Both the position numbers and the translations under genes were made by a program. The notes under the pieces were generated by a model that was not told the origin of the DNA, ran no database searches, and saw only the letters and a list, made by a program, of their open reading frames with translations. DNA of 64,000 nucleotides from Fibrobacterota bacterium. Lineage in GTDB: Bacteria; Fibrobacterota; Chitinivibrionia; Chitinivibrionales; Chitinispirillaceae. Positions 54,936 to 64,000 of this stretch are shown here, one piece after another. The stretch is taken from the NCBI GenBank assembly GCA_023436205.1, contig JAEZKC010000071.1, forward strand, positions 186,001-250,000, given 5' to 3'. Numbering within the stretch: position 1 is the stretch's first letter; each line of letters opens with the position of its first letter.

Positions 54936-55882
54936 TGACCGGTTCTCTCAAAATCTTTTCAGGTAACGCCAATATTCCTCTTGCCAAAGACATCTGTGAA
55001 CACGCCGGGGTAGAGCTCGGAAAATGTGAAATCGTCAAATTCAGCAACGAAAACATCAAAGTGAAAATCTGCGACAGTGTACGCGGTCAGGATGTGTTCA
55101 TCATCCAGCCTTCATGCTCCCCGGTCAATGAGGGGATCATGGAACTGCTGATCATGATCGATGCAGTTAAACACGCCAGCGCAGCCAGGGTCACCGCAGT
55201 AGTTCCCTATTTTCCTTATGTGCGTTCCGATAAGAAGGATGAACCCAGAATTTCCATCACCGCCCGCCTGATGGCCGATCTGCTGCAGACTGCCGGAGCA
55301 GACCGGGTAATGACCATGAATCTTCACTCGCCACAAATTCAGGGCTTTTTCAGAATTCCTGTGGATCATCTGCTTGCAGGTAAGCTGCTTTGCGAGTACT
55401 TTAACAATGAAGGTACCGAAAACTGTGTTGTGGTGGCCCCAGATGCCGGTAGCGCCAAGCGGGCCGGTGCTTACGCCATTCGATTGGGACTGCCGCTGGC
55501 AATACTTGACAAAAGACGCAGCGATGATACAGAAAACCCTCACATACATAATGTTATCGGTGATGTAAAAGGAAAAAGAGCCATCATTTTTGATGACGAG
55601 ATCGCCTCTGGAGGCTCCATTCTGGAAGTGGTCAAAGCTCTGGACAGTCTGGGAGTAACAGAGATTCAGGCTTGCTGTGTGCATCCGGTGCTCTCCGGAA
55701 ATGCCTCTGAAAAGCTGAAAAATTCCACACTTTCCAAGCTTGTGGTTACCGATACCGTTTTCATCCCTGAACAGAAGAAATTTCCCAATCTCAAAGTGAT
55801 CTCGGTAGCGGAACTTTTCGCTCGTGCCATCATGTACACAAACCGGGGAACTTCCATCAGCGGCCTCTACAACGGTTATTGA
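54935..55882 (+). CDS. prs: Ribose-phosphate pyrophosphokinase (PRPP synthetase)
   Basis: 315 residues from the ATG at 54935, with GGAG 7 bases upstream; a TTG one codon earlier is the only alternative. FSGNANIPLAKDI, VVAPDAGSAKRA and the PRPP loop FDDEIASGGS are signatures. It makes PRPP for nucleotide and histidine pathways, including pyrE in this window. Overlaps: one base with the PATAN gene and one base with the downstream rluD-like gene (TGATG). Confidence 0.96.
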   Translation: MTGSLKIFSGNANIPLAKDICEHAGVELGKCEIVKFSNENIKVKICDSVRGQDVFIIQPSCSPVNEGIMELLIMIDAVKHASAARVTAVVPYFPYVRSDKKDEPRISITARLMADLLQTAGADRVMTMNLHSPQIQGFFRIPVDHLLAGKLLCEYFNNEGTENCVVVAPDAGSAKRAGAYAIRLGLPLAILDKRRSDDTENPHIHNVIGDVKGKRAIIFDDEIASGGSILEVVKALDSLGVTEIQACCVHPVLSGNASEKLKNSTLSKLVVTDTVFIPEQKKFPNLKVISVAELFARAIMYTNRGTSISGLYNGY

Positions 55883-56850
55883 TGATTACCATCAATGTCG
55901 GACCTTCTGAAGCCGGTTCCCGCCTGGACCGGCTTCTTCGTAAACGACTGCCTCTTATGGGGCTTTCGGAAATTTACGGCCTGATCCGCAGAGGAGCCGT
56001 GAAAGTCAACGGCAAGAAAGCAAAGCAAAATCACCGTCTTACGCTTTCGGAACAGCTTCAGATCGATGTTAATGAATCGGAATTCCAGGCTGAGCCCAAA
56101 GCTGACTTTTCACTTGCCAACCTCACCGGAACCGAATTTTTTAAGAAGAATTTCAAGATTCTTTTTGAGGATTCTTCTCTTATCGCCTGCAACAAACCAG
56201 CAGGTCTGGTTGTACATTCAGGTACAGGACACCAAAGTCGTGACAATCTGATCGATTTGGCTACCGCCTATATACTTTCAAAACAGCAGAAATCATCTGA
56301 CCAACAGATACCAGTCCTGATGCATCGTCTTGACAGAGATACCTCGGGCGTGATCCTGCTAGCCAAAAACAAAAGCGTGGTGCGCGTACTTCATGAAGAG
56401 ATGCGCAACGGAAAATTCACTAAACAGTATACCGCAGTTTGCCATCATCGCCCACCAAAGTATGAAGGGACCGTTACCCTCGGTCTCAAGCGCACCGACC
56501 GATCATCAACAGGCATGAAAATGAGTGTAGAGGAGGATGGTAGCCAGTCCAGCACCAGCTATCGCATACTTGAGTACAATAACGAATTGTCGCGTCTGGA
56601 AATATTCCTTCACACCGGAAAAACGCATCAGATCCGTGTACACATGGCCCATCTTGAAGCACCAATAGTGGGTGATGAACGTTACGGATCAAAAGATCTG
56701 GACGATTCACTGTTCAGCAGCCGGTCTTTACCTCGCAGGCTCTATCTTCATGCACAAAAACTCACTTTTCCCCATCCCATCACCGCCAAAATGACTACTA
56801 TTGAAGCACCTGTTCCAAAGGAATTCAGTAAAGTATTCCAAACACAGTAA
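55882..56850 (+). CDS. RluA-family 23S rRNA pseudouridine synthase, RluD-like
   Basis: 322 residues from the ATG at 55882. An S4 domain (about 12-70) precedes the RluA catalytic domain with the active-site Asp in HRLDRDTSG and a later KTHQIRVHMAHL. It isomerises uridines in helix 69 or similar sites of 23S rRNA. It ends the rel-PATAN-prs-rluD run; the next gene is 112 bases on with its own promoter candidate. Confidence 0.93.
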   Translation: MITINVGPSEAGSRLDRLLRKRLPLMGLSEIYGLIRRGAVKVNGKKAKQNHRLTLSEQLQIDVNESEFQAEPKADFSLANLTGTEFFKKNFKILFEDSSLIACNKPAGLVVHSGTGHQSRDNLIDLATAYILSKQQKSSDQQIPVLMHRLDRDTSGVILLAKNKSVVRVLHEEMRNGKFTKQYTAVCHHRPPKYEGTVTLGLKRTDRSSTGMKMSVEEDGSQSSTSYRILEYNNELSRLEIFLHTGKTHQIRVHMAHLEAPIVGDERYGSKDLDDSLFSSRSLPRRLYLHAQKLTFPHPITAKMTTIEAPVPKEFSKVFQTQ

Positions 56851-56884
56851 TTTTAAAGCATTTTTTAGCTCTTGTGCCATAGAA

Positions 56885-56913
56885 TTGAATGGCAGATTTT
56901 CATATTTTATTAT
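56885..56913 (+). promoter_or_regulatory. Candidate sigma-70-type promoter for the kinase gene
   Basis: TTGAAT at 56885-56890 and TATTAT at 56908-56913 are separated by 17 bases, 4/6 and 5/6 matches to consensus, in an AT-rich gap upstream of the Ser/Thr kinase gene. A second -10 candidate TATAGT (56911) gives a 20-base spacer. Unproven. Confidence 0.4.
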
Positions 56914-56961
56914 AGTTTATTACCAAAGCTTTCAATCTGAAAACCAGGCCAGCTTACAGGT

Positions 56962-59724
56962 ATGACAACACCTCCACCTAATATCGATCCCACACCTCAG
57001 GATTCCACCAAGGGAACCTTCAGGATCCGCAACATGCTCTCATCCATGAGAAGAACCTTTCTTCCAGTAGGGACCATGATCGGCAAGTACCGGATCATCG
57101 AGGAGATCGACAGAGGCGGGATGGCAGTTGTGTACAGAGCCATGCAGCTGGATCTCGAACGAGAAGTGGCTTTAAAAGTGATGCCAGCCAACATCACAAT
57201 CAATTACCGCTTTGTGGAACGATTTCTCAGTGAAGCTCATGCTGTCGCAAAACTTAATCACTCCTATATAGTAAGCATCTATGAGGTGGCAGTAGAAAAC
57301 AACATCTATTACCTGGCTATGGAATATATCCCGGGTAAGAATCTCTACTACCATCTTCACATGAATAAGCCCAAGCTGGTTGATGTACTCGAAATCGTTT
57401 CAAAACTGGCTGAGGCACTTTCCTACGCCCACAAGCAGCGGATTATTCACAGGGATTTGAAGCTGAACAATGTGATCATGAAAGATCCCCTCACCCCTGT
57501 ACTTATCGATTTCGGACTGGCCAAAGCCATGGAGGAGGCGGACGGGGGCGGGATCACCAGAACCGGCGAAATCATGGGTTCCCCGGCTTATATGGCTCCT
57601 GAACGACTCCTTGGAGGGACAGTCGATCACCGAAGCGATATATGCTCACTGGGGATTATGCTGTATGAAATGCTTACCTTTAAAAACCCCTATCTCGACC
57701 AGCGCAACCTCCATCAGACTACCCTCAATGTCATGGAAGCCAACCCAATCCCCCCTAGAAAACTGGTACCGTGGCTCCCTCCTGAAATAGAAGCGATCAC
57801 GCTCAAAGCCATGGCCAAAGATCCCTCAATCCGATACCAGACCATGGATGAGTTCCGGGAGGATATAAAGCGTTACCAGAAGGGAGATACTGTGCTGGCC
57901 AAACCGCCGTCAGCCTGGATGCTGGTACGCCGGTTTTTCCGCAAACACTGGGCACCATTGGTAATTGGTTTATTAATTCTCAGTTTTTCAGGGGCATTCG
58001 CCACCAATCTTTATATCCAGAGCCGCAAAGAACAATCTCACTGGCAGCTTGTCTTCTCGGAATCCGCAGATGCGGCCGAGGAGTGGGTGTTTCGAACAAA
58101 AACAGGTCACCTTTCCTATGACTGGAAAGAAGCTAATCACACCATTTCCGGATCATCGAAAGAGTTTTCCTTTGCCAGACTTGAGCGTCCTTTCAACCGC
58201 GATATCCGCATTGAACTGGAGGTGGAAGCACTTGATCGAGACCTCTTTAATGTCGGAGTTTTTCTCTTCGGAGAAAGTCCGGACAGCGCCTATGTTATAC
58301 ACCTAAACCGAGGCGGAGTGGGTGAATGCGGAATCACCATTCCCGGAAGTGACTTCCTGTTTCAAGATATTGAAGCCGGCAAAATCCCCTGGATGAGCGT
58401 CAATCGGGTAATTATCGAGCGGATTCAGAATTCACTCTCCCTCACTATTAATGACGTCCTGGTGACCAGACTTTTTGATTTCTTCCCGCCTCTGGGAAAA
58501 GGGCATGAAAAAATTGGCCTTTTCCTGAACGGCAGCGGTGCAAAATTCCATAATCTCAAAGTGCACCGCCGGGCAATTCCCATGGTACCAAGCCCGACTC
58601 TCATCGCAGACCGCTTCTGGGAAAAGGGAGATTTCGAAGGCGCGATCGATGAGTACAAGGGACTCATAATCGATCAATCGACTCTGGATCTGGGAAAGGA
58701 GTTGAGGGTCAAGATTGCCGATTGCCAGATACGACTGGGAAACTTTAATGAGGCTCTTGCCACGTTAGACAAAAGTGCGGAAATGAAGGGAAATGAAGCA
58801 CTGAATTCCCGAGCAGCCTTCCTTGCGGGGCTGGCCTTCTTCAGAATCGGACTGAATGAACAGGCCGACAGTATGTTCAGAAAAGTCGCAAAGCTGTACA
58901 GCGCCAGCCCCGTGAATTTTTCGGTGATGACCACCATGCTCGCCCGCAGCGCTCAAACCATTGAATCTGGCAGTTATGAACTGGCATCCCGGGAATTGAG
59001 CAGTTTTGCGAAAATCTACCCCTCATTTTCAAACAAGTGGGGCAAAATTCATCTGCGCATTCTCGACCAGTATGCACAGAAGGGAAAGCTTAGCGATGCT
59101 CAGAAGACCTTTAAAGAGATTTCAACACTGTACTACCCCGACCATGAGATTCTGGCCCGATCTAAGACTCTTATGGGGAAAGCTTACCTGAATAAAGGAT
59201 TAACTTCAAAAGCTTCTGAAATGTTCAATCAGTGCATTCACACCCATAAGACTTCCGAGAATATCTGGGAGGCCTGGTTAGGACTTGCTGAAATCTACGA
59301 GTATGATTTTGCTTATGATTTTGCTAAATCTCTGTATTCAAAAATCATGAAAGAGTGTCCACCCAGTTCTGCGATTTCCTGGATGGCGACCCTGCGATTC
59401 GCTGAACTATCAAGAGAACACCCAGCAGAAACAGATTCACTTCTGGATAAAATCATAAATGAATCTCACCCGTTTCCACTTCCGAGACTGGTCGCCAACT
59501 TTTATCGGGGAAATGTAAGCGAAGAGGACTTCAGCAAGCGATGGAATGATCTTTACCCCAGCGACCCAGGCCATTTTTATTTTGAGGCCCGGAAGGCATT
59601 TTTTGAGGGGAAACAGAGTGAAGCAAAAGAACGCCTTTCAGCTCTGAAAAAAGAACTTTCCCCTTCAAGCTGGCAGTATTTTCAGATTTTAAAAATCCAG
59701 CATAACCTAAACCGCTGGAAATAA
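56962..59724 (+). CDS. Membrane Ser/Thr protein kinase with lectin-like and TPR extracytoplasmic part
   Basis: 920 residues. A cytoplasmic Hanks-type kinase (about 42-305) has K72 (VALKVM), the catalytic HRDLKLNN with D165, DFG at 183-185 and the activation loop TRTGEIMGSPAYMAPE. A basic juxtamembrane stretch precedes one helix at about 329-352. The outer part begins with a beta-sandwich of LamG/lectin type (about 370-550) followed by TPR-like repeats (about 555-900). This architecture implies sensing of an extracytoplasmic ligand. All catalytic residues look intact. Its target proteins are unknown. Confidence 0.92.
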   Translation: MTTPPPNIDPTPQDSTKGTFRIRNMLSSMRRTFLPVGTMIGKYRIIEEIDRGGMAVVYRAMQLDLEREVALKVMPANITINYRFVERFLSEAHAVAKLNHSYIVSIYEVAVENNIYYLAMEYIPGKNLYYHLHMNKPKLVDVLEIVSKLAEALSYAHKQRIIHRDLKLNNVIMKDPLTPVLIDFGLAKAMEEADGGGITRTGEIMGSPAYMAPERLLGGTVDHRSDICSLGIMLYEMLTFKNPYLDQRNLHQTTLNVMEANPIPPRKLVPWLPPEIEAITLKAMAKDPSIRYQTMDEFREDIKRYQKGDTVLAKPPSAWMLVRRFFRKHWAPLVIGLLILSFSGAFATNLYIQSRKEQSHWQLVFSESADAAEEWVFRTKTGHLSYDWKEANHTISGSSKEFSFARLERPFNRDIRIELEVEALDRDLFNVGVFLFGESPDSAYVIHLNRGGVGECGITIPGSDFLFQDIEAGKIPWMSVNRVIIERIQNSLSLTINDVLVTRLFDFFPPLGKGHEKIGLFLNGSGAKFHNLKVHRRAIPMVPSPTLIADRFWEKGDFEGAIDEYKGLIIDQSTLDLGKELRVKIADCQIRLGNFNEALATLDKSAEMKGNEALNSRAAFLAGLAFFRIGLNEQADSMFRKVAKLYSASPVNFSVMTTMLARSAQTIESGSYELASRELSSFAKIYPSFSNKWGKIHLRILDQYAQKGKLSDAQKTFKEISTLYYPDHEILARSKTLMGKAYLNKGLTSKASEMFNQCIHTHKTSENIWEAWLGLAEIYEYDFAYDFAKSLYSKIMKECPPSSAISWMATLRFAELSREHPAETDSLLDKIINESHPFPLPRLVANFYRGNVSEEDFSKRWNDLYPSDPGHFYFEARKAFFEGKQSEAKERLSALKKELSPSSWQYFQILKIQHNLNRWK

Positions 59725-59761
59725 TTTTCCCGGCTGCTAACTGAAAAACTTTTCTGAAATA

Positions 59762-60028
59762 TCATCCGCGAGATGTTATCTGATTAATAAACAGTGCTAA
59801 AAGCCCCATTAATACGATAAATGCAATGATTCTCACCAGATTTGCCCAGAACAGGACCTTGGATTCTGATGATGATTCAGCGGGCTGATTGGGATTAGTC
59901 TGAGAAACCTGTTTTGGTAAGTTGTGACCTGCACTCTCCTTTTTTGGAGAATTTGATCCGCTGGAGAGAATCTCCCTCAAGTTTTTTTCGAAAATTTCAT
60001 CTTCATGATGCCGATCTTTTTCATTCAT
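59762..60028 (-). CDS. Small tail-anchored membrane protein, 88 residues
   Basis: 88 residues: a charged, Ser/Pro/Gln-rich cytoplasmic N-terminal part (about 1-55) and one C-terminal hydrophobic helix (VRIIAFIVLMGLLALFI) ending in two basic-flanked residues, consistent with a tail anchor. No family recognised. It lies alone between the kinase gene (convergent) and a PHP gene (divergent). Confidence 0.6.
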   Translation of the reverse strand: MNEKDRHHEDEIFEKNLREILSSGSNSPKKESAGHNLPKQVSQTNPNQPAESSSESKVLFWANLVRIIAFIVLMGLLALFINQITSRG

Positions 60029-60173
60029 TTATACAGTCTCCTTCCACTGTTTGAGCATCTTTAGACTATTCCTATCTTTTTTACATTCAAAAGCTTGACC
60101 ATCAAAACAGACTAGGTTATTTTAACTTGTTTGGAACAGAATAATTAAACTCAGCTGAATAATTGAAAAAAGG

Positions 60174-61034
60174 ATGCTGGCAGAAACAGGATCACCACGA
60201 AAATACGTTGATCTTCATATCCATACCACATTTTCCGACGGAAGCTACTCAGTCAAAGAGGTTATCGAGGCGGCTGCAGCCAGAGGGCTCAAAGCAATCT
60301 CCATAACAGACCACGACTGTACCGACGCTTATCCCTTGGCATCGGAACTAGGAGAATCGGTGGGTATAGAGGTTATTCCCGGAGTTGAGCTTTCCAGCGA
60401 AATTCAGGGCACCGATATTCATATTCTGGGCTACTATGTGGACGTGAATCATCCTGCGTTCATAAAGAAGCTCCGGGAAATGAAGGATGCCCGCTATGTG
60501 CGCGCGGAGAAGATTGTAGCCAATCTCAATAAGCAGGGAATAGATCTGCGCTTTGAAACAGTCCTGAGCATCGCGGGAGTGGGTGCAATCGGAAGACCCC
60601 ATATCGCCGCCGCCATGCTCAAGGAGGAGCTCGTCTATTCCTTCAGGGAAGCCTTCGACAAGTACATCGGATATGGCTCCCTGGCATACGTGGAGAAGCT
60701 GAAAATGTCACCCAGGGAAGTGTTCGACCTCATAAAGCAGGCAGGCGGAATTCCAGTTCTGGCTCACCCCGGGGTCACCAAGGTTGATGAAAGAATCCCC
60801 GAATTCATCCGTGATGGACTCCTTGGAATTGAAGTCTTTCATACCGAGCACCCGGCTGCGGCAGAACGACATTACATGAAAACCTGCAAAAAGCACCACC
60901 TCGCCTATACCGGCGGATCAGATTTTCACAGCAGTAATCACAACAAGTCTGAAATAGGCTGGCCCCGAGTCCCCTACAGCAGCATTATAAGCTTAAAGGA
61001 AAAACTTTCGCCCGCACTGAAGGGAAACGAATGA
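60174..61034 (+). CDS. PHP-domain phosphoesterase (RNase AM/YciV-like), second copy
   Basis: 286 residues, paralogous to the gene at 40748 with the same landmarks: DLHIHTTFSDGS, TDHDCT, GRPHIAAAML and GGSDFHSSNHN. Two versions in one window suggest distinct substrates. Its stop overlaps the start of the manC-like gene by 4 bases (ATGA), so the two are co-translated, although their functions are not obviously linked. Confidence 0.88.
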   Translation: MLAETGSPRKYVDLHIHTTFSDGSYSVKEVIEAAAARGLKAISITDHDCTDAYPLASELGESVGIEVIPGVELSSEIQGTDIHILGYYVDVNHPAFIKKLREMKDARYVRAEKIVANLNKQGIDLRFETVLSIAGVGAIGRPHIAAAMLKEELVYSFREAFDKYIGYGSLAYVEKLKMSPREVFDLIKQAGGIPVLAHPGVTKVDERIPEFIRDGLLGIEVFHTEHPAAAERHYMKTCKKHHLAYTGGSDFHSSNHNKSEIGWPRVPYSSIISLKEKLSPALKGNE

Positions 61035-62110
61035 AAATCATTCCGGTTGTTCTCGCAGGAGGTATCGGGGAGCGTTTCTGGCCCCTGAGCAGGTCCAGCA
61101 TGCCAAAGCAGCTCCATGCCATTGCCGGCAAACTCACCATGGCCGAGGAAACTCTACTGAGAGTGAGCCACTTCTGCTCTCCCGACACTAAGCCCCTTTT
61201 TATAACCGGGGCGGCTATTGCCGACAAGACCAGAGAAATTGTTGCCGAAGACAGGGCAGAAATCATTGTGGAACCCCAGGGGAAGAATACCGCTCCGGCC
61301 ATAGCCCTGGCAGCTGCGCTGATTCAAAAAAGGGAAGGTGACGGAGTAATGGTAGTGGTCTCCGCTGATCATGCGATCCAACCCAAGAGTGCTTTTGCCG
61401 AAGCAGTTCTCTTTGCTGTGGACCTGGCCAAAGAATCCAGCGACCTGATCATTTTCGGCATTACTCCTTCCCGTCCTGAGACAGGTTACGGCTACATCGA
61501 ACTGGGAATTTCCCTCAACGGAAAAGACGGCATCAAAGCCTTCAAAGTCAGACGTTTTGTGGAAAAACCGAACAGAGAAAAAGCGATACAATTCAAGGAA
61601 AGCGGCAATTACCTCTGGAACAGCGGAATGTTTGTATGGAAAGCATCCACTATTCTGGAAGAGTTCAAAACGCATATGCCTGAACTTTATGATCAGGTGA
61701 TGGAACTTTCAGATAATGATTTCACCCCAGAAGCAATCGAATCGTTCTACTCAAAATGCTGCAAGGAATCCATAGATTTCGGTATCATGGAGAAGGCGGC
61801 AAAAGTAAGTGTGGTAAGCGGCTCTTTTAACTGGGATGATATCGGTTCATGGGAATCGCTCAATCGGGTTCACGGCCAGAATGCCAACGGGACCACCATC
61901 ACCGGAGAACTTCTTTTCGAATCCGAATGCACCAATTCTCTCATTGTTAATAAATCCGGCAAAACTGTGGCGGCTGTAGGACTCGAAAATATTGCAGTTA
62001 TTGCCGTTGATGATGTTATACTGGTTATAGAGCGTTCGAAGCTGCCTGATCTCAAGAAATATCTCGGTCAGATGAAAAGCAGCGGCAAGGTGCCGCTGGA
62101 ACTGTTCTAA
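61031..62110 (+). CDS. manC: Mannose-1-phosphate guanylyltransferase
   Basis: 359 residues, the short form without a fused phosphomannose isomerase. The N-terminus VVLAGGIGERFWPLSR is the nucleotide-binding signature, FVEKPNREKA and NYLWNSGMFVWK the substrate region. It makes GDP-mannose from GTP and mannose 1-phosphate for surface glycans. It is coupled to the PHP gene and lies 20 bases before lpxB. Confidence 0.92.
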   Translation: MKIIPVVLAGGIGERFWPLSRSSMPKQLHAIAGKLTMAEETLLRVSHFCSPDTKPLFITGAAIADKTREIVAEDRAEIIVEPQGKNTAPAIALAAALIQKREGDGVMVVVSADHAIQPKSAFAEAVLFAVDLAKESSDLIIFGITPSRPETGYGYIELGISLNGKDGIKAFKVRRFVEKPNREKAIQFKESGNYLWNSGMFVWKASTILEEFKTHMPELYDQVMELSDNDFTPEAIESFYSKCCKESIDFGIMEKAAKVSVVSGSFNWDDIGSWESLNRVHGQNANGTTITGELLFESECTNSLIVNKSGKTVAAVGLENIAVIAVDDVILVIERSKLPDLKKYLGQMKSSGKVPLELF

Positions 62111-62130
62111 TCTGGAAACGGGCCCGAGTC

Positions 62131-63261
62131 ATGCCCAAGCCTCATTCAGTGATGTTCATTGCCGGTGATCCATCAGGTGATCACCATGCCGCTGCCATTA
62201 TCCAAAAGCTTTCTACTCTGGATCCTCAGTTAAGGATGTGGGGAATCGGAGGTCCGACCATGACCTCCAAGGGCTTTTCCTCAGTCATGCCCTTTGCGCC
62301 TTTCAACAAAATGGGATTTGTGGAAGTGATCCGCCATCTGCCCTTTTTCCTTGGTGCTAAAAAAGAGCTTATCTCAAAGATAAAAAGCGATCGCCCGGAT
62401 GCGCTCGTGTGCGTGGATTACCCCGGATTCAATATGATTATGCTCAAAGAGGCACGTAAACTGGGCATTCCGGTAATCTGGTACATTGCCCCCATGGTCT
62501 GGGCCTGGAAACGTAAAAGAGCAGAGGTACTGGGGAATCTGGCTAGCCACATAGCAGTCATTTTCCCCTTCGAAGAATCCTACTTTTCACAATACAAGGC
62601 ACCGGTGACATTTGTAGGCAACCCTCTCATTGAAGCAATGCTGAGCGATCAGAGTATGCCGGTTTCAAAAAAGCAGTTCCCCTCCGGGGAAATCAGACTG
62701 GCCCTGATCCCGGGCAGCAGGACTCAGGAAATCAAGCACATGCTTGACCCAATGCTGCAGACTGCAGAAATTCTGCAGAAGGAGTACCCCGGAATAAAGG
62801 TCACGATTTCCCAGTTTTCCGGCCTGGATAAATCCCTTTTCAGTTCAGCAGACTCTTTCACCTCTTTTTCGAGGTTTAAAGGCCCATTGAGGGAACTTCT
62901 CCGGAACTCCGACCTTGCACTGGCCACTTCCGGCACAGCTTGTCTGGAGGCCGCTCTAATGGGAATTCCGACGGTAATTGCCTATAAGACATCCACCCTG
63001 ACCTATTCCATTTTCAAGCATCTGATAAAAATACCCTACATAGGGCTTCCCAATATTATTGCCGATAGAAGCCTTCTTCCAGAATGCATTCAGAACGAAG
63101 CCAATCCTCAAAACATGGCTGGCAAACTGCGTGAATTTCTTACCCCGCACCGCTATGAAAAAACTGTATCGGAGCTGAATACACTTAGTCGGTATTTAAG
63201 CGACAGATCTCCCTCAAAACAGGTGGCGGAAATTATATATTCCTACTTAGGTCGCAGTTAG
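62131..63261 (+). CDS. lpxB: Lipid-A-disaccharide synthase
   Basis: 376 residues, typical size. FIAGDPSGDHHAA at the start and YIAPMVWAW, LALIPGSRTQEI and ALATSGTACLEAALMG are strong family signatures (GT19). It joins UDP-2,3-diacylglucosamine and lipid X to form the lipid A disaccharide at the inner membrane; its presence shows an LPS-type outer membrane. The GCCCGAGTC before the ATG is a poor ribosome site, so coupling to manC may help. Confidence 0.96.
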   Translation: MPKPHSVMFIAGDPSGDHHAAAIIQKLSTLDPQLRMWGIGGPTMTSKGFSSVMPFAPFNKMGFVEVIRHLPFFLGAKKELISKIKSDRPDALVCVDYPGFNMIMLKEARKLGIPVIWYIAPMVWAWKRKRAEVLGNLASHIAVIFPFEESYFSQYKAPVTFVGNPLIEAMLSDQSMPVSKKQFPSGEIRLALIPGSRTQEIKHMLDPMLQTAEILQKEYPGIKVTISQFSGLDKSLFSSADSFTSFSRFKGPLRELLRNSDLALATSGTACLEAALMGIPTVIAYKTSTLTYSIFKHLIKIPYIGLPNIIADRSLLPECIQNEANPQNMAGKLREFLTPHRYEKTVSELNTLSRYLSDRSPSKQVAEIIYSYLGRS

Positions 63262-63318
63262 AAGTGCACTTCTGTTTAAAGCCGTGGCGGTCTCTGTATT
63301 GCTGGTAAGTAAGATAGA

Positions 63319-63360
63319 GTGCCGCATTTGGCAACCAAAAGCGGTTAAACAGACTTTTTC
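63319..63360 (+). terminator. Weak terminator/structured element after lpxB
   Basis: TGCCGCATTTGGCA forms a small hairpin, and CTGTTTAA at 63272-63279 can pair with TTAAACAG at 63345-63352 just before ACTTTTTC. Together these could end lpxB transcription or form a leader for the next gene. The long loop makes the pairing uncertain. Confidence 0.3.
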
Positions 63361-63380
63361 GAACTCTCAGGCAGGACAGA

Positions 63381-64000
63381 ATGATTAGACCACTGGCGAT
63401 TTGGCTCCTTTTCCTGTCCAGTTTTGGCTTTACTCAAGTCGCAAACCAGTATGCCATCGCCTCCTTTCGCCTCACTTCAATAAGCTACCCCCAGCCAAGC
63501 TCCACTTTCATACGCCGGCCCGCCTCCGAACCCCTCCTCGAACTCGATATGCCACCAGCACAGATCCGACCCGGCGAACTTGTCATGCGCAAGAAAATTA
63601 ATGGCGAATACAAACTTTATTCCGGCTACATCGATACAACAGCTTTTCATGCTTTCCCCCCAATGAATTCCTTTCCCATACCCTCCTGGAGCAAGTCGGG
63701 GGAGGTAATCTGGCATCGAATCTATCCAGCCGTTTTTGACAATCCAAACATGGATCTCGAAACCGTCTATTTTGACGATCAACACATCTATGTGCCCTAT
63801 ATCGACAAAATCCATCTGTTCCATAATGACAAATGGATTGAGATTTCAGGTTTAAAAACAGCACCGATTGGCCGCCTCGATATTCACAGCAATCCCGAAG
63901 GGGCACAAATTTTTCTATTCGGTAAGTCAACAGGTCTCAAAACTCCGGCAACAATCAACGGCCTAATCACTGGAAATTACGAAGTCGAACTTTTCCTGCC
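63381..64000 (+). CDS. Secreted PEGA-domain protein (3' end outside window)
   Basis: An open frame from the ATG at 63381 (GCAGGACAGA upstream) runs to the end of the window: about 206 residues. A signal peptide (LAIWLLFLSSFGFTQ) is followed by an extracytoplasmic region of unknown fold, and from about residue 165 by a PEGA domain: RLDIHSNPEGAQIFL and TPATINGL. PEGA domains are small beta units in surface proteins of many phyla. No stop occurs, so the gene is truncated by the window edge. Confidence 0.85.
   Translation, partial: MIRPLAIWLLFLSSFGFTQVANQYAIASFRLTSISYPQPSSTFIRRPASEPLLELDMPPAQIRPGELVMRKKINGEYKLYSGYIDTTAFHAFPPMNSFPIPSWSKSGEVIWHRIYPAVFDNPNMDLETVYFDDQHIYVPYIDKIHLFHNDKWIEISGLKTAPIGRLDIHSNPEGAQIFLFGKSTGLKTPATINGLITGNYEVELFL

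Noticed and set aside
1..64000. CRISPR arrays, insertion sequences, prophage and attachment sites
   Set aside because: No regularly spaced repeats, transposase or integrase motifs, or terminal inverted repeats seen; the window reads as core chromosome.

Overview
The window looks like a piece of a Gram-negative (diderm) bacterial chromosome with moderate GC. lpxB (lipid A), a heptose-7-phosphate kinase, a family 9 glycosyltransferase and a GDP-mannose pyrophosphorylase indicate a lipopolysaccharide-type surface. A 2063-residue SprA/Sov-like outer-membrane protein, the type 9 secretion translocon family, points to the FCB superphylum. SprA beside RNase G and L21/L27, many TTG/GTG starts, and the lipoprotein and pilin types fit a Fibrobacterota/Chitinivibrionia-like genome better than Bacteroidota. 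The phylum call is inference; no rRNA is present to settle it.

Layout. 0-6 kb: an unusual acyl-starter cluster on the minus strand, with a fused alpha/beta 2-oxoacid dehydrogenase E1, a lipoyl-domain::ketoacyl-synthase III fusion and a PaaK-like adenylate-forming enzyme, interrupted by radC. 6-11.3 kb: sugar kinase, rhomboid protease, an HD-GYP pseudogene, and an M48 protease with LemA. 11.4-15.4 kb: ABC exporter preceded by a tiny coupled ORF, a Nudix hydrolase operon and a caspase-like protein. 15.5-19.9 kb: variant guaB, HtrA/DegP protease, lipoprotein, with good terminators. 20.2-30 kb (minus): FGE-like protein, sprA, RNase G, rplU, rpmA. 30-34.6 kb (minus): tilS, ftsH, folP and a CAU tRNA. 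34.7-37.7 kb (minus): type IV pilin plus an ABC ATPase/permease/TPR operon resembling Myxococcus PilHI/G. 37.8-40.7 kb (plus): zinc-finger polysaccharide deacetylase, M50 protease, heptose kinase. 40.7-47 kb (minus): PHP phosphoesterase, two YdcF-like proteins, pyrE, an MBL-fold hydrolase with an apparent CTG start, and a GAF-GGDEF diguanylate cyclase. 47-56.9 kb (plus): GT9, L,D-transpeptidase, giant coiled-coil protein, rel, PATAN-domain protein, prs, rluD-like. 57-64 kb (plus): membrane Ser/Thr kinase with extracytoplasmic lectin-like and TPR regions, a second PHP enzyme, manC-like, lpxB, and a PEGA-domain protein running off the end.

The genes cluster into envelope biogenesis (SprA, LPS/mannose, L,D-transpeptidase, deacetylase, membrane proteases), signalling (c-di-GMP, ppGpp, Ser/Thr kinase) and housekeeping. 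The most novel candidate is the E1 / lipoyl-KASIII pair: its architecture suggests an acyl group generated by 2-oxoacid decarboxylation is passed from lipoamide directly to a ketosynthase, replacing the E2 acyltransferase and possibly bypassing acyl-CoA.
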